From assembly GCA_900471525.1 (NCBI GenBank), contig UCEZ01000035.1, positions 62,001 to 126,000 of the forward strand: 64,000 nucleotides of DNA, read 5' to 3'. Origin of the DNA: Hyphomicrobiales bacterium (lineage in GTDB: Bacteria; Pseudomonadota; Alphaproteobacteria; Rhizobiales; Rhizobiaceae). The notes under the pieces were generated by a model. That model saw nothing but the letters and a program-made list of their open reading frames with translations, searched no databases and was not told the DNA's origin. Positions 60,708 to 64,000 of this stretch are shown piece by piece. The position numbers and the translations under genes are program-made. Positions within the stretch are counted from its first letter, which is position 1. Each line of letters starts with the position of its first letter.

Positions 60708-62087
60708 ATGACCGGCTATCTCCTGAAGAACTGCGCAGCCGTGATCGTCGACGAGGGCAAGGGCCCGGTCGTGCATCGCAATGTCGACCTGCTGACCAAT
60801 GGCCGGGCGATCCAGGCCATCGGCGAGAATCTCGGGGTGGACGCGCTGCCAGCTGGCACGACCGTTCAGGACGCCACGGGCTGGTTCGTCTATCCCGGCC
60901 TCGTCAACACGCACCACCACTTCTTCCAGTGCTTCGTGCGCAACCGCGCCGACCTCGACTGGACGAAGCTTTCGGTCATCGAGTGGCTGGACCGCATCTA
61001 CCCGATCTTCTCGCAGCTCAACGAGGAATGCTTCTACCATTCCTCGGTCACGGCGATGGCCGAGATGATCAAGCATGGCTGCACCACGGCCTTCGACCAC
61101 CAGTACAATTTCCCCCGGCATGCCGGAAAGCGGTTGATCGACCGGCAGTTCGAGGCGGCCGATCTCTTCGGCATGCGCTTCCATGCCGGCCGCGGCGGCA
61201 ACACCCTGCCGAAGTCTGAAGGCTCCACGATCCCTGACGAGATGCTGGAAACGACGGACGAATTCATTGCCGATTGCGCTCGCCTGATCGACACTTATCA
61301 CGACACCAGCCCTTTCAGCATGCGCCAGGTCGTGGTCGCGCCGTGCCAGCCGGTCAATTGTTACCGCGAGACCTTCGTGGAATCGGTTGCGCTGGCGCGT
61401 GACCGCGGCGTCATGATGCACACCCATGTGGGCGAAGGCGAGAGCCCGGTCATTCACGCGCGACATGGCATGCGCACCGTCGATTACCTGGAAGAGCTGG
61501 GCTTCGCCGGTCCCGACGCCTTCTATGCCCATTGTTGGGAGCTGACCCACGACGAATTGAGGACGATGGCGGCGAGCGGCACCGGCGTTTCGCATTGCCC
61601 CGAACCAGTCTACCTAGTCGGTGCTGAAGTCACCGACATCCCCGCCATGGCCGCCTTCGGCCTGCGCGTCGGCCTCGGTTGCGATGGTGCCGCCTCCAAT
61701 GACAATTCCAACCTGATGCACTGCCTGCATTCGGCCTACATGCTCCAGTGCCTCGTCTCTTCCACCCGCACCCATCCCGTGCCGCCGCCGGCCGATTTCC
61801 TCGGCTACGGCACGACCGGTGGCGCGGGCCTGCTCGGGCGGACCGACATCGGCAGGCTCGCGCCCGGCATGGCCGCCGATCTGTTTGCCATTGATACCCG
61901 CCGCATGGATTATGTCGGCACGCGGCATGATCCGCTGAGCCTGATCCCCCGCGTCGGCATCGGCATGGCAACCGACATGACCATGATCAACGGCCGCATC
62001 GTCTGGCAGAAGGGCGAATTCGCCGGGCTCGACGAAGCCAAGCTCTTTGCCGACGCCGAGGCAGCACTCGCCACCGTGGAATTCTAA
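60708..62087 (+). CDS. 8-oxoguanine-deaminase-like amidohydrolase (ATZ/TRZ family)
   Basis: 459 residues. Metal site motifs: PGLVNTHHHFFQC (residues ~66-78), a central MHTHVGEGESP (~237), AHCWELTHDEL (~270), SHCPEP (~296) and Asp in LGCDGAASND (~321). The HHHFFQ form and the overall pattern point to the 8-oxoguanine/isoguanine deaminase group, with other aminopurine or triazine deaminases possible. Adjacent to the oxygenase and a purine-type importer. Starts 1 nt after the GST gene. Confidence 0.88.
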   Translation: MTGYLLKNCAAVIVDEGKGPVVHRNVDLLTNGRAIQAIGENLGVDALPAGTTVQDATGWFVYPGLVNTHHHFFQCFVRNRADLDWTKLSVIEWLDRIYPIFSQLNEECFYHSSVTAMAEMIKHGCTTAFDHQYNFPRHAGKRLIDRQFEAADLFGMRFHAGRGGNTLPKSEGSTIPDEMLETTDEFIADCARLIDTYHDTSPFSMRQVVVAPCQPVNCYRETFVESVALARDRGVMMHTHVGEGESPVIHARHGMRTVDYLEELGFAGPDAFYAHCWELTHDELRTMAASGTGVSHCPEPVYLVGAEVTDIPAMAAFGLRVGLGCDGAASNDNSNLMHCLHSAYMLQCLVSSTRTHPVPPPADFLGYGTTGGAGLLGRTDIGRLAPGMAADLFAIDTRRMDYVGTRHDPLSLIPRVGIGMATDMTMINGRIVWQKGEFAGLDEAKLFADAEAALATVEF

Positions 62088-62112
62088 AAAACCAAAAGAG
62101 GGAACTGAGAGC

Positions 62113-63210
62113 ATGACCCACCTGACCCGCAGAAACCTGATGAAGACCGCTGCCGCCACCGGCCTTGCCGGCGCACTCGGCAGCCGCCTCGCCTTTGCCG
62201 CTGACGAGCCGCTCGGCATCACGCTCGTGATCCCCTCGCCCATCGGCGATGTCGGCTGGGGCCATGCACTTTCCGCCGGCCTCGACCTCGTCAAAGCGGC
62301 CCATGGCGACAAGGTAAAGGTCACTATTCTCGAAAACATCGCGGAAGGTCCTGACGCTGACCGCATCATGAACAAGACCGTTGCCGACGGGAACAAGTTC
62401 CTGATCGCCGGGTCGTTCGGCTATCAGAACGGCGCGCTGCAGATCGCCCGCCGCGATCCGAGCGTCACTGTGCTGCATGCGTCCGGCTTTCAGGTCGCAC
62501 CGAACTTCTCGCCGTTCGCCGCCAAGTATTTCCAGGGTTCATATCTGCTCGGCATGGCTGCCGCCGCCCTCACCAAAACCGGCAAGCTGGGCTCCGTATC
62601 CGCCTTCGCCATCCCGGAACTGATCACCACCATCAACGCCTTCACGCTCGGCGCACAGGCGGTCAAGCCGGACATCGAGGTATCGGTCGTGTGGGTGAAC
62701 TCGTGGTTCGATCCAGCCAAGGAGCAGGAAGCCGCCAAAGCCCTGATCGCGCAGAAATGCGACGTGATCTTCTCCAACGCGCAGGATACGCCCTCCGTCA
62801 TCGCCGCCTGCGAGGAAGCCGGCGTCTACGCGTTCAACCTCAACTCGTCGATGAAGAAATATGCGCCCAAGACCTATCTCGGCTGCATTTCGACCGACTG
62901 GTCGCCATTCTTCAAGGCCTCGGTCGATGCGCATTTAGCAGGCACGTTCAAGGGCGCGAATACTTTCCTCGGTGTTACCGAGAAGGTTGTGGAAGTGATT
63001 GACTGGAGCCCGGACGTCCCGGCTGACGTGATGATCAAGATCAAGGAGATCGAGGCAAAAATCGCTGATGGCAGCTTCTCGCCGTTTACGGGGCCGATCA
63101 CGAAGGCCGATGGCAGCGAGGGCGTCGCGTCCGGCGCATCCTTGGCCGACGCCGAGATCATCGCAATGGATTGGCACGTCAAGGGCGTTGCCACGCCGCT
63201 GCCGAAGTAA
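62113..63210 (+). CDS. BMP-family ABC substrate-binding protein (purine/nucleoside type), Tat-exported
   Basis: 365 residues. The signal is Tat-type (THLTRRNLMKTAAATG, cleavage near AFAA). Mature protein: ITLVIPSPIGDVGWGHALSAGLDLVKAAHGDKVKV, FLIAGSFGYQNGALQIARRDP, AKYFQGSYLLGMAAAAL, which are BMP/PnrA-like features for binding nucleosides or purine bases. AGAGGGAACTGAGAGC precedes the ATG. Next gene: the ATPase, 3 nt away. Confidence 0.92.
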   Translation: MTHLTRRNLMKTAAATGLAGALGSRLAFAADEPLGITLVIPSPIGDVGWGHALSAGLDLVKAAHGDKVKVTILENIAEGPDADRIMNKTVADGNKFLIAGSFGYQNGALQIARRDPSVTVLHASGFQVAPNFSPFAAKYFQGSYLLGMAAAALTKTGKLGSVSAFAIPELITTINAFTLGAQAVKPDIEVSVVWVNSWFDPAKEQEAAKALIAQKCDVIFSNAQDTPSVIAACEEAGVYAFNLNSSMKKYAPKTYLGCISTDWSPFFKASVDAHLAGTFKGANTFLGVTEKVVEVIDWSPDVPADVMIKIKEIEAKIADGSFSPFTGPITKADGSEGVASGASLADAEIIAMDWHVKGVATPLPK

Positions 63211-63213
63211 ACC

Positions 63214-64000
63214 ATGACCAACCCGCTCCTGTCGCTCCGCGGCATTTCGAAGAGCTACGGCCAGATCCATGCCAGCCGGGCAATCGATCTGGACGTGGCT
63301 CCCCAATCGATCCATGCGATCCTCGGAGAAAACGGCGCGGGAAAATCGACTCTGATGAAGCTGATCTACGGTGTCGAGCAGCCGGATGATGGAACCGTCA
63401 TCTGGGAAGGACAGCCCTTGCACCTTGCCTCCCCCGCGGACGCAAGGCGCAAGGGCATCGGCATGGTCTTCCAGCACTTCTCGCTTTTCGAGACCCTGAC
63501 GGTGGTGGAGAACATTCAACTGGTCGTCCCGGGGCAGAAAGCCGATCTCAAGGAACGCATCCGAACGCTTGGACGGGAGTTCGGCCTCGAAGTCGATCCG
63601 CTCGCCCATGTGCATGCGCTGTCCGTCGGTGAACGGCAGCGCGTGGAGATCATCCGCTGCCTGATGACCAATCCGAAACTGCTGATCCTTGACGAACCCA
63701 CCTCGGTCCTGCCGCCGCAACTGGTGGAGAAGCTTTTCGAAACCCTGCGCCGCCTGCGCGACGGCGGCGTTTCCATCCTTTTCATTTCCCACAAGCTGGA
63801 GGAAATCCGGGCGATCTGCGATCGGGCGACCATCCTGCGCGGCGGGCGCGTAACCGGCGATATCGATCCACGCGAGCACGATGCGCATGATCTTGCCCGC
63901 ATGATGATCGGCCGCGATATGCCGGAGCCGATGCCGGCGTTGCCGCTGTCTGGTGGGGAAAAGCAGCTTGAGATCATCGGCCTCGACCACACTCCCGAAG
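63214..64000 (+). CDS. BMP-type ABC transporter ATP-binding protein (partial)
   Basis: The first ~262 residues only; it continues beyond the window. Start MTNPLLSLRGISKSYGQ, Walker A GENGAGKS (~39), Q-loop VFQHFSLFETLTVVENI, signature LSVGERQRVEIIRCL, Walker B LLILDEPTSVL, H-loop ISHKL. The LSVGE signature and length fit the double-ATPase NupO/YufO-type nucleoside importers. Two permease genes are expected downstream. Confidence 0.93.
   Translation, partial: MTNPLLSLRGISKSYGQIHASRAIDLDVAPQSIHAILGENGAGKSTLMKLIYGVEQPDDGTVIWEGQPLHLASPADARRKGIGMVFQHFSLFETLTVVENIQLVVPGQKADLKERIRTLGREFGLEVDPLAHVHALSVGERQRVEIIRCLMTNPKLLILDEPTSVLPPQLVEKLFETLRRLRDGGVSILFISHKLEEIRAICDRATILRGGRVTGDIDPREHDAHDLARMMIGRDMPEPMPALPLSGGEKQLEIIGLDHTPE

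Noticed and set aside
1..64000. CRISPR arrays, complete insertion sequences, rRNA operons
   Set aside because: No regularly spaced repeats, transposase genes with terminal inverted repeats, or rRNA-like sequence were seen.

Overview
The window looks like part of the genome of a GC-rich alphaproteobacterium, probably of the rhizobial group (Rhizobium/Agrobacterium/Ensifer-like). The reasons are high GC, dense ABC-transporter and SDR operons with LysR/RpiR/GntR/AraC regulators, and a transporter laid out like the rhizobial GlpSTPQUV glycerol system. This is inferred from gene content. No rRNA or intact tRNA gene was seen, which fits a chromid, a megaplasmid or an accessory chromosomal region.

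Region 1 (1-16 kb) is mostly minus strand. It holds the start of an exported DJ-1/PfpI protein, an ABM-domain monooxygenase, an SDR remnant and a LysR gene, then pntB/pntA (proton-translocating transhydrogenase). Next come an ABC-2 type exporter set (exported unknown protein, permease, SDR, ATPase) and a GlpSTPQUV-like importer (two unlike ATPases, two permeases, solute-binding protein, small membrane protein) headed by an SDR. A 32-bp perfect palindrome follows the solute-binding-protein gene.

Region 2 (16-33 kb) has two LysR genes and a divergent PRISE-type reductase. A NifU-like protein and an amidohydrolase follow, preceded by a structured leader that appears to cover the ribosome binding site. 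Then comes a single minus-strand array of 13 genes (33.19 to 20.75 kb): KDPG-type aldolase, two SDRs, two zinc alcohol dehydrogenases, glycerol-kinase-like FGGY kinase, shikimate-dehydrogenase-like protein, cupin phosphoglucose isomerase, 2-hydroxyacid dehydrogenase, a metallo-beta-lactamase/low-molecular-weight phosphatase fusion, a ketose-3-epimerase-like protein, an RpiR regulator and an inositol-monophosphatase-family protein. This looks like a sugar or polyol catabolic operon. Shared sequence motifs lie before the first gene and before rpiR.

Region 3 (33-48 kb) is a second carbohydrate/polyol locus: HAD phosphatase, GMC oxidoreductase, GntR regulator, aldehyde dehydrogenase, split transketolase, ribose-type ABC importer, GldA-like dehydrogenase, SDR, quinone-reductase-like protein and another shikimate-dehydrogenase-like protein. 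One 13-bp near-palindrome (ATATATGATATAT) occurs exactly at three of its promoters and is the likely GntR operator.

Region 4 (47.7-58.5 kb) is an accessory island: AraC regulator and exported lactonase-like enzyme, HipBA pair, HNH endonuclease, a large HTH/tyrosine-recombinase-like protein, three PD-(D/E)XK-type proteins and an AraC remnant. Four 17-nt tRNA-T-arm-like motifs in the same orientation punctuate it, and an imperfect 22-nt direct repeat brackets the nuclease trio.

Region 5 (58.5-64 kb) is a plus-strand operon. It encodes a stand-alone Rieske protein, a Rieske-oxygenase catalytic subunit that has lost its own cluster ligands, a GST-like protein, an 8-oxoguanine-deaminase-like amidohydrolase and a BMP-type (purine/nucleoside) ABC importer that runs off the window. 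The arrangement recalls the NdmC/NdmE/NdmD parts of bacterial methylxanthine N-demethylase. It is the best candidate for an undescribed system, a purine-directed split Rieske oxygenase.
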